From assembly GCF_011397635.1 (NCBI RefSeq), contig NC_064753.1:33380322-33444321 (forward strand): a DNA stretch of 64,000 bases, written 5' to 3'. The notes below the pieces were generated by a model. It was not told where the DNA came from and searched no databases. It saw only the letters and a program-made list of their open reading frames with translations. Both the position numbers and the translations under genes were made by a program. This stretch comes from Epinephelus fuscoguttatus (taxonomy: Eukaryota > Chordata > Actinopteri > Perciformes > Serranidae). Positions 53,195-64,000 of this stretch are shown here, piece by piece. The stretch's first letter is position 1. Each line of letters begins with the position of its first letter.

Positions 53195-64000
<10,806 letters not shown>

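Overview
This window looks like a piece of a teleost fish chromosome. Vertebrate genes are split into short exons with GT/AG introns. There are many dinucleotide and trinucleotide microsatellites, and the gaps are filled with fish-type mobile elements (Tc1, hAT-like and Harbinger-like MITEs, LINE fragments, a tRNA-derived SINE). Nothing prokaryotic is present: no operons, no CRISPR array. All identifications come from reading translated exons against remembered protein families; no database search was run.

Four protein-coding genes are supported. (1) The last coding exon of stk16, a Golgi-associated serine/threonine kinase, lies at 1428-1566 (+); its other exons are left of the window. (2) A complete three-exon MNX-family homeobox gene, best called mnx2, runs 33283-36946 (+) and encodes about 324 residues. 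(3) A complete 14-exon atic, the bifunctional enzyme for the last two steps of de novo purine synthesis, runs 44077-52082 (+) and encodes 591 residues. (4) The 3' half of fibronectin, fn1, occupies about 53195-64000 (-), converging on atic. Twenty-three coding exons were placed with consistent reading phase. They run from the end of repeat III-7 through EIIIB, III-8 to III-11, EIIIA, III-12 to III-14, the variable region, III-15 and type I repeats 10-12 to the two-cysteine dimerisation tail. Genes 3 and 4 are neighbours in other vertebrates too. The genes are not a pathway: a housekeeping kinase, a motor-neuron/pancreas transcription factor, a purine enzyme and a matrix protein share a neighbourhood.

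Between stk16 and mnx2 there are about 31 kb with no convincing gene, and between mnx2 and atic about 7 kb. These gaps hold dispersed repeats plus several non-repetitive, TAAT-rich stretches that look like regulatory DNA for the homeobox gene (a hypothesis to be tested by alignment). The best resolved mobile elements are: a 1,630-bp Tc1-like element with 270-bp terminal inverted repeats and a doubly broken transposase; a 190-bp hAT-type MITE with a perfect 8-bp target duplication; a 540-bp hAT-type element in an fn1 intron; and a foldback element whose right arm was later split by a 252-bp MITE, while its left arm still shows the empty site.

I found no clear evidence of an undescribed biological system. 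The most useful observations are the unlisted stk16 and RGD exons, the integrin-site differences in this fibronectin, microsatellites sitting where polypyrimidine tracts should be at two splice acceptors, and the nested-transposon record.
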